NCBI GenBank assembly: GCA_963704565.1
Contig: OY969917.1
Coordinates: 1,922,001 to 1,986,000 of the forward strand
Length of the DNA: 64,000 nt
Origin: Rhodoblastus sp963704565
Lineage (GTDB): Bacteria; Pseudomonadota; Alphaproteobacteria; Rhizobiales; Beijerinckiaceae
Direction of reading: 5' to 3'
Below are positions 54,402 to 61,687 of the stretch, in pieces (position 1 is the first letter of the stretch; each line of letters starts with the position of its first letter). The position numbers and the translations under genes are program-made. The notes beneath the pieces are model-generated. The model was not told the origin of the DNA. It saw only the letters and a program-made list of their open reading frames with translations, and did not search any database.

Positions 54402-55202
54402 TTATTTGTTGCCGGGACGGCCAGGCGCTGTCTTCTTGGCGCCGCCGCCTTTCTTGAATTCCGCCCGCACGCCGGCCGGCAATACGGGCTTCGCCTTTTG
54501 CGCCGCCTTGGCCGGAACGTGCCGGCGGACGGGCGCTTTTTCTTGCGGCTCTTCGCCTTCGCCATCCTCGCCGCGCGCCAAAAGCTTGGCGGCGCGCAAA
54601 GATTCGCGAATCAGAGATTCGGTCAGCATCAGCTTGGCCTCGTCGAGATCGCGCAGGGCGAGCTTTGGCGACTTTTCCTCGTTGGGACCGGCGTCGCTGC
54701 GCTCGAGCGTGACCACGCAATCGCGGCCCTGGCCCTCGACGGCGCGGATCAGGCCGCGAAAGCGCTTGCGTCCGCTCTCATGGGCGAAGGCCAGTTCGAT
54801 CCTGGCCTCGTTGCCGAGGGCGCGCGAAAAATCCGAGGCGCGCACCAACGGGCGGTCGAGGCCCGGCGAGGAGATTTCCAGCCGATAGGCCTGACGGATC
54901 GGATCTTCGACATCGATCACCGGCGACAAAGCGTCGTGGATTTCCTCGCATTCGTCGATGGTCAGCGAGCCGTCCGGCCGCTCGGCCATGATCTGGACGA
55001 CCATGCCCTGCCCGCTCATGATTTTGACGCGCACCAGACGAAAGCCCATGGCGTTGAGCACCCGCTCGGAAATCGCGGCGATCCGCCCGGCCACGCCGGT
55101 CTCGGCGACGAAACGCGGCTCATCAAGCGTAGCGTCCGCATGCTGGAGCGGCGCGTCGAAGGACTCGCGAGGGTCGGCGTCTGCTTGCGGCGTGGCGTTC
55201 AA
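54402..55202 (-). CDS. rimP: Ribosome maturation factor RimP
   Basis: Needed for early 30S assembly. About 266 residues: VLNAMGFRLVRVKIMSGQGM, LTIDECEEIHDALSPVIDVE, YRLEISSPGLDRPLVRASDF, followed by an SH3-like C-terminal domain and a long Lys/Pro/Ala-rich basic tail not found in the E. coli protein. No ATG is suitable: the frame's GTG at 55259 falls inside a terminator hairpin, so TTG 55202, preceded by GGACGGACAG, is the best start. First gene of the operon; probably controlled by the attenuator-like terminator just upstream. Confidence 0.88.
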   Translation of the reverse strand: MNATPQADADPRESFDAPLQHADATLDEPRFVAETGVAGRIAAISERVLNAMGFRLVRVKIMSGQGMVVQIMAERPDGSLTIDECEEIHDALSPVIDVEDPIRQAYRLEISSPGLDRPLVRASDFSRALGNEARIELAFAHESGRKRFRGLIRAVEGQGRDCVVTLERSDAGPNEEKSPKLALRDLDEAKLMLTESLIRESLRAAKLLARGEDGEGEEPQEKAPVRRHVPAKAAQKAKPVLPAGVRAEFKKGGGAKKTAPGRPGNK

Positions 55203-55223
55203 ATTCTGTCCGTCCGGTCCCGG

Positions 55224-55267
55224 TAAAACAAAAAAGAGCGGGTCCCGCCAGGGCCCCACTCCCGCTC
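55224..55267 (-). terminator. Attenuator-like intrinsic terminator in the rimP-nusA leader
   Basis: On the minus strand GAGCGGG (55267-55261) pairs with CCCGCTC (55242-55236), followed by TTTTTTGTTTT. A competing helix is possible: CCCGCGAGGGC (55280-55270) with GCCCTGGCGGG (55254-55244), ten pairs and one mismatch, which would block the terminator. It lies between the predicted promoter and the rimP start. Confidence 0.7.
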
Positions 55268-55304
55268 AAGCCCTCGCGGGCCATAACGAAGATGTTGACT
55301 GGAC

Positions 55305-55335
55305 GTTATATAATCCAAAGCCGGCTTCGGCGCAA
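55305..55335 (-). promoter_or_regulatory. Predicted sigma-70 promoter of the rimP-nusA-infB operon
   Basis: On the minus strand TTGCGC (55335-55330), a 17-base spacer, then TATATA (55312-55307) continuing as TATAAC. It lies only 7 bases inside the transposon's target duplication, so insertion left the core promoter intact but replaced the DNA upstream of it. Confidence 0.45.
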
Positions 55336-55342
55336 GGATTTG

Positions 55343-55350
55343 CTTCGCCG
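55343..55350. repeat. Target-site duplication, left copy
   Basis: CTTCGCCG directly before the left inverted repeat; the identical octamer follows the right inverted repeat at 60157-60164. Confidence 0.9.
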
Positions 55351-55373
55351 GGTAGTGTCTCAGTTTGAAATTT
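55351..55373. repeat. Left terminal inverted repeat of the transposon
   Basis: Begins GGTAGTGTCTCAGTTTGAAA; matches the complement of 60134-60156 at 21 of 23 positions. The Fic stop codon lies at its inner edge. Confidence 0.9.
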
Positions 55374-56013
55374 AAACCCCGAAGGGAGGCGTCGGGCTGT
55401 CAGACCCGCCGTTGGAGAATGGCAAATCCATAACTTGCTCATTAAGCAAGCGAGCAAGGTATGCTTCCATTTTTGGGAACCGCAGTTCTCCGTTGTTCCA
55501 CGCCTGGTCCGCTTCGCGCAACGCCTCGTAATAAGGCTCGCGCTCATGGCGAATGCGTTCTGGCACTATGATTTTGCCCCCGGGCAAGCCGCCAAATTTT
55601 GCGCAAAGAATATAATAACAAGCCGCTCTGGCCGTTCTCCCGTTCCCCTCAATAAACGGGTGTATCCAGTTAAGACGCCACAACACATAAGAGGCTAAAA
55701 CATATTCGTTCCAGATATACCAATTTTCCTGAATATTAGCGATAAATTGATCCATAAGGTGGGGGACTTGTGAAAAATGCGGCGGGATATAATCTTTTAG
55801 ATATATTGGTTCTTCACGAAATCTACCGCCGTGTTGTGAGATATTTGAAACAGCACAAGAATTTAGAGACCACAACATATATTTATCAAATCCCCTAATT
55901 CCTTGTATAATACCGATTTCAATACAATTTATAAGTAAATCATATTGTCGCGCCAAATTGCGCTCTTGCACTTTATCATAAAGGGTTTTGCTTTCTTCTT
56001 CTAATACGAACAT
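55372..56013 (-). CDS. Fic domain protein (probable AMPylase toxin)
   Basis: 213 residues. The complete Fic catalytic motif IHPFIEGNGRTARAA begins near residue 117 (catalytic His118), and the upstream LKDYIPPHFSQVPHLMDQF matches the beta-hairpin/flap region. Fic proteins of this type transfer AMP from ATP to hydroxyl side chains of targets. No inhibitory [S/T]xxxE[G/N] motif occurs in the protein itself, so control would need a separate partner. The 72-residue ORF 45 bases upstream is the candidate. The stop overlaps the edge of the transposon's inverted repeat. The coding DNA is A/T-rich compared with the chromosome. Confidence 0.88.
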   Translation of the reverse strand: MFVLEEESKTLYDKVQERNLARQYDLLINCIEIGIIQGIRGFDKYMLWSLNSCAVSNISQHGGRFREEPIYLKDYIPPHFSQVPHLMDQFIANIQENWYIWNEYVLASYVLWRLNWIHPFIEGNGRTARAACYYILCAKFGGLPGGKIIVPERIRHEREPYYEALREADQAWNNGELRFPKMEAYLARLLNEQVMDLPFSNGGSDSPTPPFGV

Positions 56014-56058
56014 GTAAACACCAAAAAATAAAGCCCCAGTTATGCCTGGGGCTTTGGA

Positions 56059-56277
56059 TTATTCGGCCGGCGCAACCTCAAGCCGCGTATGCTTAGCGGC
56101 GTAACGGGCGGAATCCTTAGTTATGCCTGACTCCACTGGGGCGTTCCCATAAACGAAACTCGCCTTCTGCTCGGCAAGTTCGTCCTCCGACATTCCTTTT
56201 GCAATCGACGCCTTTACCCTAGCCTGTAGCTCCGATCGGTCAGGCGGGGAAAAGCCGAGTGATTTTCGCTCGACCAT
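56059..56277 (-). CDS. Small protein upstream of Fic (candidate antitoxin)
   Basis: 72 residues, helical and charged (MVERKSLGFSPPDRSELQAR, KGMSEDELAEQKASFVYGNA). Position directly before a Fic gene on the same strand suggests a Fic partner. The SFVYGN stretch has the spacing of the inhibitory [S/T]xxxE[G/N] motif but with Gly where the inhibitory Glu should be. Function not established; could instead be an unrelated passenger. Confidence 0.55.
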   Translation of the reverse strand: MVERKSLGFSPPDRSELQARVKASIAKGMSEDELAEQKASFVYGNAPVESGITKDSARYAAKHTRLEVAPAE

Positions 56278-56363
56278 GGCAGAACTCCTCGAATCTCTTA
56301 AACCATCCTGTAGCCAATTTGTTCACAATTTACTACTGAATTATGATGCTTAGCGCTACGTAT

Positions 56364-57245
56364 TCACGCAGTCGGCACCTTGTTTTTATAAGGCCCGCGC
56401 TTCTTTGCGGGCTGATCGGCGTCCATCGCTTCCACAATATCCGACCAATTGAGGGTGGTTTTGGAAATCCCCGCCGCCATCGCGGGCGTACCCCGTAATG
56501 TCTTGTGGATGCGAATCCAATTGTACCAAACCGCATAGATAGCGACCATGTGCGCATGGTTCTCAAACTTTTTGGAGAACGCATTCGTCAGGCGGGTAAA
56601 GCGGCGATTGTGCATCCGCATGGTCAGGTTTTGCCGTTCGACATAGGAAGTCGAGACATGCGCCAGATCGGGCTTGCCGTCGATAGGCGTCTTTTTGATT
56701 CCGGTGCAATCGGCCGGCGAATAGCGACCTTTGAAGGAATCCGGCGCAGCACCATACATTTTGACAAGCATCGCGTAATCAATATCGCAGCCAAACGCGC
56801 CCTCAATCGCCTCCAGATAGGCTTTGTGGCCATCGCTGGTCAGTTGAACGCGATTGGCTAGGCGAGCGGCCAAATCCTCAATGAACCACTTGGCGCACTC
56901 GCCATCGCGACCGCCGACGAAATGCGAAATCAGCAATTTCGTATCAGCTTCAATCGCGGTCCATGTCCAGGTGTCACCGGCGCCATCGACAGGCGCTTTC
57001 ATCGCCGCAATGTTCTTCTGCTTGGCGCCCGTGAACGACCAAATTTCGTCAACCTGAACCCTGCTCGCATTCACTCCGCGCACCTTGGCGTCATGGAAGC
57101 CGGCGCAGAAGCGTCCGGCGTCCACAAGGAGCTTGGAAACGGTGTTGATGCTTGTATCCGTCAGGCGGGAGACGGAACGCATCGAAGCGCCTTCGCAGAG
57201 CATGGCGAGAATTTGGGCGCGCGAGGCAACAGGAAGCTTGTTCAT
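56364..57245 (-). CDS. IS1-family-like DDE transposase
   Basis: 293 residues from ATG 57245 (alternatives 57251-57281). The N-terminal helix-turn-helix (KLPVASRAQILAMLCEGASM, SVSRLTDTSINTVSKLLVDA) is followed by a DDE domain with RVQVDEIWSFTGAKQKN, LTSDGHKAYLEAIEGAFG and STSYVERQNLTMRMHNRRF, and a basic end (KKRGPYKNK). This is the alphaproteobacterial type annotated as IS1 family (ISMhu11-like). It appears intact and is the probable mobiliser of the whole 4.8-kb element, as it is the only transposase whose expected duplication size fits the outer ends. Confidence 0.85.
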   Translation of the reverse strand: MNKLPVASRAQILAMLCEGASMRSVSRLTDTSINTVSKLLVDAGRFCAGFHDAKVRGVNASRVQVDEIWSFTGAKQKNIAAMKAPVDGAGDTWTWTAIEADTKLLISHFVGGRDGECAKWFIEDLAARLANRVQLTSDGHKAYLEAIEGAFGCDIDYAMLVKMYGAAPDSFKGRYSPADCTGIKKTPIDGKPDLAHVSTSYVERQNLTMRMHNRRFTRLTNAFSKKFENHAHMVAIYAVWYNWIRIHKTLRGTPAMAAGISKTTLNWSDIVEAMDADQPAKKRGPYKNKVPTA

Positions 57246-58311
57246 GCCCATCATGGTATGAACGTTCTTACTTAGCGTCAAGGATATAAGTTCATAAAAT
57301 ATCGGTCAGATATTCAAGCTCCCTGCGATACTTTGCCTGGGATTCGTTCACCTGCAAGCGCTTCCCCTCGACCGTCGTAAATTCACCAACCCTCAGATTG
57401 GGAATTGGAATCCGCTTAGCTCCGCTTATTCTCCCAGCGGACATAAAATCGTCAGTGATCGCGAATGCGTCTGCAGGATCGTCATGGTCGAAGAGATGCG
57501 CGTATTTGAGCGCGACCCTGTATGCCCTTTCGACATACATTTGCGACGCCAAGTCTTTGACGCCCTTTTTTGGGCTCCGCGCTCCAACCATCGTCATAAC
57601 GATGGAAGCGACCCGAGGCGCCGGGAAGCCGCCTGCTCGTTTCGCCCACATATTAAAGTCGCTGTCCGGGTTTCCAAGCATCTCAAGCGTCATATCTAAC
57701 GACTCTATCGAATGTTCATCGACGCGCACCGGTATAATTATAGCGTCTGCGGCGCACCAACCCAAGTGTGTTGCTCCGGCATAGAATGGACTGCAGTCCA
57801 TTAAACAGGCCCCGCACCCCTTATCTTCCATCTCGTCAGAAATAACATTCTTTAACGAAAATAATATGTTCCTTACAGCGGTGGAATTATTTTCGGATAC
57901 AGCCTGCTGTAACGCCTGATATAAGGTAGGAGGAAAAGCAAACAATGAACTATCGCCAGGAATAAGGTAGCTTTTTTTCCCTGAATTGAAATTACTATTA
58001 AGCTCAGAAAGTCTACTAGAAATTTCCTCAGGCGCGACACCAAACGCCGGACCCATAATAAGCGGGCGCAAAGATGACAATATAGTAGAATCAAATTTTC
58101 TATGTTTTACAATTGCCTCTGTAAGATTTTTTTGCGGGCATAAATCAATCACAAGAGTTCTTATATGTCTCGAAAACATATAGGCAAGATTAAATGTGAG
58201 TGTTGACTTGCCAATACCTCCGCGCAAATTTGATACACAATACGATTTGTAATCAAATTGATACTTTGGAGTCCAATCATCAGTTAATGAATGGTCGTGG
58301 TTATCAATGAG

Positions 58312-59503
58312 GAGCGCTTTGAAAAAGGCTATTGGTCTATGTGCTCGGCGGTTTCGCCACTGCGCTGAAGCGCAGATATCGCCCTATAGGGCGCAAATCC
58401 GAGCCGATTTGATGGCGGCTACCGCCTCATTTCGCCCTCATCTCCCAATTTGGACGCAATTCTCCCGTCTGGACGGCCTCACGCTGCCCGGAGCAGAACC
58501 CGCGCCCGTTTCATATTCATCGCACAGGCGACGAATTGCAGATGACAATTGTTGCGCGCGAGCCCGCGATAACGAACCCGCGCCATGCCATACCAATTTT
58601 TCATCGTCGCGTTGGCCCGCTCGACGCCGGAGCGCACACTTGAAGCCGTCGTGTTGAACCACTTCTGCCAGTTTTTCAGCGGCTTGTTGCGCTTGGCCTT
58701 GTAGGCGATCTTGTCGTCGATGCCGAGCGAAGCGAGCTTTTCTCGCAGGGCTTTGCTGTCGTAAGCTTTGTCCGCGTAATAGGCCTCTTCGTCGCCCTGG
58801 ATCATCGCCTCGCCGCGCTGGCTGTCGTGCAGGTCGGCGGAGGTCATTTCCGCCTGCCGGATCAGATCGCTTTCCTCGTCCACGGCGATATGGGCCTTGT
58901 AGCCGAAAGAGGTCTTGTCGTTCTTGATCGTGAAGCCGGCGTCGGGATCGCGCGGATTGACTTGACCCTCTTCATAAGGCGGCCGCTTCACCGCCGCAGC
59001 GATGATCGTCGCATCGACCAGCGTTCCTCTCTTGACGATCAGCCCTCGCGCGTCGAGTTGGCGGTTGATCTCGGCCAGCAGCTTCTCTGACAGGCCAAGC
59101 TTTTCGACCGTCTGCCGGAAACGCCAGATTGACGAATGGTCCGGCGTCTCGGCGTCGAGCGGGATGCCGCAAAAGCGCCGGAACGAAATCCGATCACGCA
59201 CGGCCTCCTCGGCCTGCGGGTCGGACAGATTGTACCATTGCTGTAAAAGAACGATCTTAAACAGCGTCAGCGGCGGGTATCCTGGCGCGCCCTTGGCATT
59301 GGCGTTGATTTGCGCAAACAAAACGTCAAAGGCCGACCAGTCAATGGTCTTGAGCAAATCTTCCAGGAAGCCGCCGCCTTTCGAATAGGCCTTAACGAAA
59401 GCGTCAGCGAGTGAAGGTTGGTCAAAGCAACGGCGCGACATCGGCGAATCGTCTCCGTGGAGACCCTACAGAATCATGGCGTGGCGACTTTTGCAAAGCG
59501 CTC
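58312..59503. mobile_element. IS5-family-like insertion sequence
   Basis: 1,192 bp. Ends are inverted repeats GAGCGCTTTGAAAAA (58312) and the complement GAGCGCTTTGCAAAA (59503 leftwards). The direct repeat ATGAG flanks it (58307-58311 and 59504-59508). One transposase gene fills most of it. Its removal restores the ParA-like reading frame exactly, which fixes the boundaries. Confidence 0.88.
58479..59441 (-). CDS. IS5-family transposase
   Basis: 320 residues, DDE type with a DUF772-like N-terminus. Features: PPLTLFKIVLLQQWYNLSD, ETPDHSSIWRFRQTVEKLGL, RGTLVDATIIAAAV (first Asp), EAYYADKAYDSKALR (second Asp), SGVERANATMKNWYGMARVR (Glu with the Tyr/Arg/Glu/Lys-like signature). Appears intact. 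Its codon use is G+C-rich like the chromosome, unlike the disrupted host gene. Confidence 0.93.
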   Translation of the reverse strand: MSRRCFDQPSLADAFVKAYSKGGGFLEDLLKTIDWSAFDVLFAQINANAKGAPGYPPLTLFKIVLLQQWYNLSDPQAEEAVRDRISFRRFCGIPLDAETPDHSSIWRFRQTVEKLGLSEKLLAEINRQLDARGLIVKRGTLVDATIIAAAVKRPPYEEGQVNPRDPDAGFTIKNDKTSFGYKAHIAVDEESDLIRQAEMTSADLHDSQRGEAMIQGDEEAYYADKAYDSKALREKLASLGIDDKIAYKAKRNKPLKNWQKWFNTTASSVRSGVERANATMKNWYGMARVRYRGLARNNCHLQFVACAMNMKRARVLLRAA

Positions 59504-59576
59504 ATGAGCTTTTGAAGCCCATCAGCCATGGTTCTATCTCCGCGATTCGAATGCGACAGGATAGACACAGCCACGC

Positions 59577-59623
59577 CTGCAGGTCAATCACAAAGCTGCA
59601 GGTCGTCTAATGTTCTGCAGGTC
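59577..59623. repeat. Three iterons upstream of the ParA-like gene
   Basis: CTGCAGGTC occurs at 59577-59585, 59596-59604 and 59615-59623, exactly 19 bp apart (two helical turns), between the 81-residue ORF and the ParA-like start. Such phased repeats suggest an operator or centromere-like site bound by an element-encoded protein. Confidence 0.8.
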
Positions 59624-59867
59624 ACGTGCCGTTGGTTTTATTCCCCCATCTTTTTACCGCCGCCTTCTTCGCGATCTCTGCGCGCCGCTCCGGCGTCATG
59701 CCCTCGGCGCGCTTCTTTCCGCCAGCGCGACCAAGCGAGACGGCGGCGGCGTTTTTGCCGTCGCTGGTCAGTTGCTCGGTTTCCTCGCCCGTCGCAATGC
59801 GCATAACCTTGACGGCGTTGCCGATCACGTCAGCGGGGCGCTTTTCGCCTTTAGGTCCGATAGGCAT
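59622..59867 (-). CDS. Small basic hypothetical protein (81 aa)
   Basis: Not assigned. MPIGPKGEKRPADVIGNAVK, then ATGEETEQL and a basic C-terminal MTPERRAEIAKKAAVKRWGN. Small proteins with this N-terminal PIGPKG..RPADVIGNAV and C-terminal RRAEIAKKAA pattern are frequent in alphaproteobacterial accessory DNA; a nucleic-acid-binding role is likely from charge only. It starts directly after the stop of the upstream small ORF, and the third iteron overlaps its stop. Confidence 0.65.
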   Translation of the reverse strand: MPIGPKGEKRPADVIGNAVKVMRIATGEETEQLTSDGKNAAAVSLGRAGGKKRAEGMTPERRAEIAKKAAVKRWGNKTNGT

Positions 59868-60065
59868 TCAATTTCTCTCAGCCTCAGCCTTCACGGCTTC
59901 CATCCACCCCTGATTCGACTGATCCGTTTTGGCTTTTTCCCTTTTTTCGAAGAATTGCAGAAACGTGTCATACTCTGCAACGTAGTCTTCTAATGGCATC
60001 GCGCCTCTTGCAGAAACTTTTGCCGCCGCCAAGATTGCCGCGACCAATTTGTCAGTTGCATCCAT
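59868..60065 (-). CDS. Small hypothetical protein (65 aa)
   Basis: Not recognised. From ATG 60065: MDATDKLVAAILAAAKVSAR, PLEDYVAEYDTFLQFFEKRE, mostly helical with charged ends. The frame could extend to 60119 but that part lies close to the transposon end. First gene of the cargo strand, contiguous with the 81-residue ORF, so an operon is likely. Confidence 0.55.
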   Translation of the reverse strand: MDATDKLVAAILAAAKVSARGAMPLEDYVAEYDTFLQFFEKREKAKTDQSNQGWMEAVKAEAERN

Positions 60066-60133
60066 TTTCGCCCCCTGCTTTCCGCTAAGCATATCACGGA
60101 AATGGGCGCTGGCGAGCACTCGTCAAGGGCGTC

Positions 60134-60156
60134 AGATTTCAAACTGAAACACTACC
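60134..60156. repeat. Right terminal inverted repeat of the transposon
   Basis: Ends ..TTTCAAACTGAAACACTACC; complement of the left repeat with two mismatches. Confidence 0.9.
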
Positions 60157-60164
60157 CTTCGCCG
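60157..60164. repeat. Target-site duplication, right copy
   Basis: CTTCGCCG, identical to 55343-55350. Confidence 0.9.
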
Positions 60165-60300
60165 CTGTGTGGTTGTCTCCGGACCGCAACACGGCCAGCA
60201 AGAAGGGCGCCTCCCCACAATGCCGATTGCCCGCGACGGTCCCGCGCTCTAAACTGCGTGCGAAGCTGGACCAACTTCCAATTTTCGATCCGGAAGCACA

Positions 60301-60852
60301 ATGCGCGGCAAATTTGCGACGGTTTTTCTCGGTCTGGCCCTCGCTGCCACGCCCGTCGCCTGTCACGCGAGGGTCAATATCACCGTCGACCTGTCCTCGC
60401 AGACCATGTCGGTGGACTCGTCGCAGGGCTCTTATTCCTGGCCGATTTCCTCGGCGCGGGCCGGCTATTTCACCCCGACCGGCCATTTCGGCGTCCAAAG
60501 CCTGCAGCCCATGCATTATTCGAAAAAATATTACCATTCGCCGATGCCGCATTCGATTTTCTTCGACGGCGGCTTCGCCATTCACGGAAGCTATGAAACG
60601 AGGTGGCTCGGCCAACCGGCCTCGCATGGCTGCGTGCGCATTTCGCCGGCCAACGCCGCCATTCTTTACGGGCTGGTGCAACAGGAAGGCGCGAGCATCG
60701 ATATTGTCGGCGAGCCGCCGACCGGCGCGTCCTGGGGCGTGGCGGACGCCGGCGGCGGAACGCGCGCGGCGCAGCGCCACGGCAGGCGGCGCGTCCAGGA
60801 AACCGACGAAAATCCGGTGGCCCGCATCTTCGGCGCGATCTTCTCGCGCTAG
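60301..60852 (+). CDS. L,D-transpeptidase (YkuD family)
   Basis: 183 residues, exported (signal peptide ATVFLGLALAATPVACHA). YkuD catalytic region: FFDGGFAIHGSYETRWLGQP, then ASHGCVRISPANA with the catalytic Cys. Such enzymes form 3-3 peptidoglycan crosslinks or attach proteins to the wall. The C-terminal 40 residues are basic and lack a further domain. GGAAG precedes ATG 60301. The transposon's right end is 136 bases upstream, so its promoter region was probably altered too. Confidence 0.92.
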   Translation: MRGKFATVFLGLALAATPVACHARVNITVDLSSQTMSVDSSQGSYSWPISSARAGYFTPTGHFGVQSLQPMHYSKKYYHSPMPHSIFFDGGFAIHGSYETRWLGQPASHGCVRISPANAAILYGLVQQEGASIDIVGEPPTGASWGVADAGGGTRAAQRHGRRRVQETDENPVARIFGAIFSR

Positions 60853-60953
60853 AGCCTCTTCCGTTCCTTCGGAATCGGAAGAAGTCTCTAATTCATTGTT
60901 TTAACGCATATTCTTGTCCAAAAAGTCTGCAACTTTTTGGGAATATGCTCTAA
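60853..60953. repeat. Palindromic intergenic repeat
   Basis: Two adjoining inverted repeats: TAGAG..CTTCCG / CGGAAG..CTCTA (60850-60890), then CATATTC..CCAAAAAGT with ACTTTTTGG..GAATATG (60907-60949). The AGAGCATATTCCC-type ending resembles the palindromic repeats scattered through Hyphomicrobiales genomes. It may also act as terminator for the convergent genes. Confidence 0.65.
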
Positions 60954-61510
60954 TCCGCTCCGTCCTCGTCGAGCACGCCTGTCGGCAGGCCGTCGAAACT
61001 CAGCGCGTTCTTGTCGCGCCAATAGGCGCGAATTCCCTCGCCGCCCTTTTTCTCCGCCCATTTGACCAGAACATCGCGCTGGCCGGCAAAATCCATCAAG
61101 GGCACGCCATAGCCGCAGGAAGTGATGATTTCCTCCACCGCGATATCGACGATCTGCCTCCGGCCAGGAGGTTGAGAAAAATGCCGCGCCAGTTCGTCAA
61201 AACCCGGCCGCCCCACGCCGATGGCGCGCCCCTTGCCATAGAGCCGCAAAATCTGCGGCGGGCCGGAAAACGCGCAGAACATCAAAGTGATGCGGTGGTC
61301 AAGGCGCAGATGGGCGGCGGTTTCGTTGCCGCTGCCGGTGAGATTGAGAAAGGCGACGCGGCGCGGCCCGAGCACGGCGAAAATCCCGTCGAGCCCCTTG
61401 GGGCTGAGATTGACCCGCCCTTGCGGCCCGGCGGTGGCGACAAAAAAGATGGGCTGCGCGGCTATGAAAGCCTGCAATCTTTCGTCGATCTCGTCATGCC
61501 TTTTGGCCAT
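60950..61510 (-). CDS. Pyridoxamine 5'-phosphate oxidase-family protein
   Basis: 186 residues with a split-barrel flavin-binding fold: FFVATAGPQGRVNLSPKGLD near the N-terminus, RVAFLNLTGSGNETAAHL, RITLMFCAFSGPPQILRLYG, and SCGYGVPLMDF. General FMN- or F420-type reductase/oxidase family; the substrate is unknown. ATG 61510 (MAKRHDEIDERL) is chosen because homology starts there. Confidence 0.82.
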   Translation of the reverse strand: MAKRHDEIDERLQAFIAAQPIFFVATAGPQGRVNLSPKGLDGIFAVLGPRRVAFLNLTGSGNETAAHLRLDHRITLMFCAFSGPPQILRLYGKGRAIGVGRPGFDELARHFSQPPGRRQIVDIAVEEIITSCGYGVPLMDFAGQRDVLVKWAEKKGGEGIRAYWRDKNALSFDGLPTGVLDEDGAD

Positions 61511-61687
61511 GGCCCGCCCCCATCCAAAGGCGCGGCGCGCGCCTGAAAGCCGGGGGCAGTTTTCGACTTTTTGCGGCCGGCGCCAAGTCGGCCTGGCGCG
61601 CGACGATCGCCACCCGTTCGGCCCGAGATCGCCAAACTTCTCTCGGCGCATTTGGCGCCGGTCTGGTTGAGATGAGCAAACTGAAAA

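Larger units (their letters stand above)
57292..59529 (-). pseudogene. ParA-like ATPase gene interrupted by an IS5-like element
   Basis: Two pieces: 59529-59504 (ATG and eight codons, GGAGATAG upstream) and 58306-57292. Joined, with one copy of ATGAG removed, they read continuously: MADGLQKLIDNHDHSLTDDW.. to a stop after 346 codons. The protein has a deviant Walker A NLRGGIGKSTLTFNLAY (Arg where ParA has the signature Lys), ACLMDCSPFYAGATHLGW as Walker A'/B region, and IPVRVDEHSIESL. It resembles ParA/MinD-type partition or regulatory ATPases. No ParB-like gene is nearby. Reinitiation at TTG 58227 would lack the first beta-strand, so the gene is probably inactive. Confidence 0.85.
55351..60156. 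mobile_element. 4.8-kb IS1-family-like transposon with cargo (Fic pair, ParA-like gene, small ORFs)
   Basis: Bounded by inverted repeats GGTAGTGTCTCAGTTTGAAA.. (left) and the complement of GGTAGTGTTTCAGTTTGAAA.. (right), 21 of 23 bases identical, and flanked by the 8-bp duplication CTTCGCCG. Such duplication length fits IS1-family transposition. Inside, read leftwards from the right end: two small ORFs, three iterons, a ParA-like gene split by an IS5-like element, the transposase, a 72-residue ORF and a Fic gene. Much of the cargo is visibly A/T-richer than the chromosome, indicating transfer. Confidence 0.88.

Noticed and set aside
55203..55259. GTG 55259 as the rimP start
   Set aside because: It falls inside the terminator hairpin and the added residues (GPWRDPLFFVLPGPDG) are a translation of the hairpin and T-run.
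58227..58306. TTG 58227 as the true start of the ParA-like gene
   Set aside because: It begins at the Walker A motif, losing the preceding strand; the IS-free reconstruction gives a proper ATG and ribosome binding site.
59577..59623. Iterons as a CRISPR or as a plasmid origin
   Set aside because: Units are only 9 bp with 10-bp gaps, and no replication initiator gene is present in the element.
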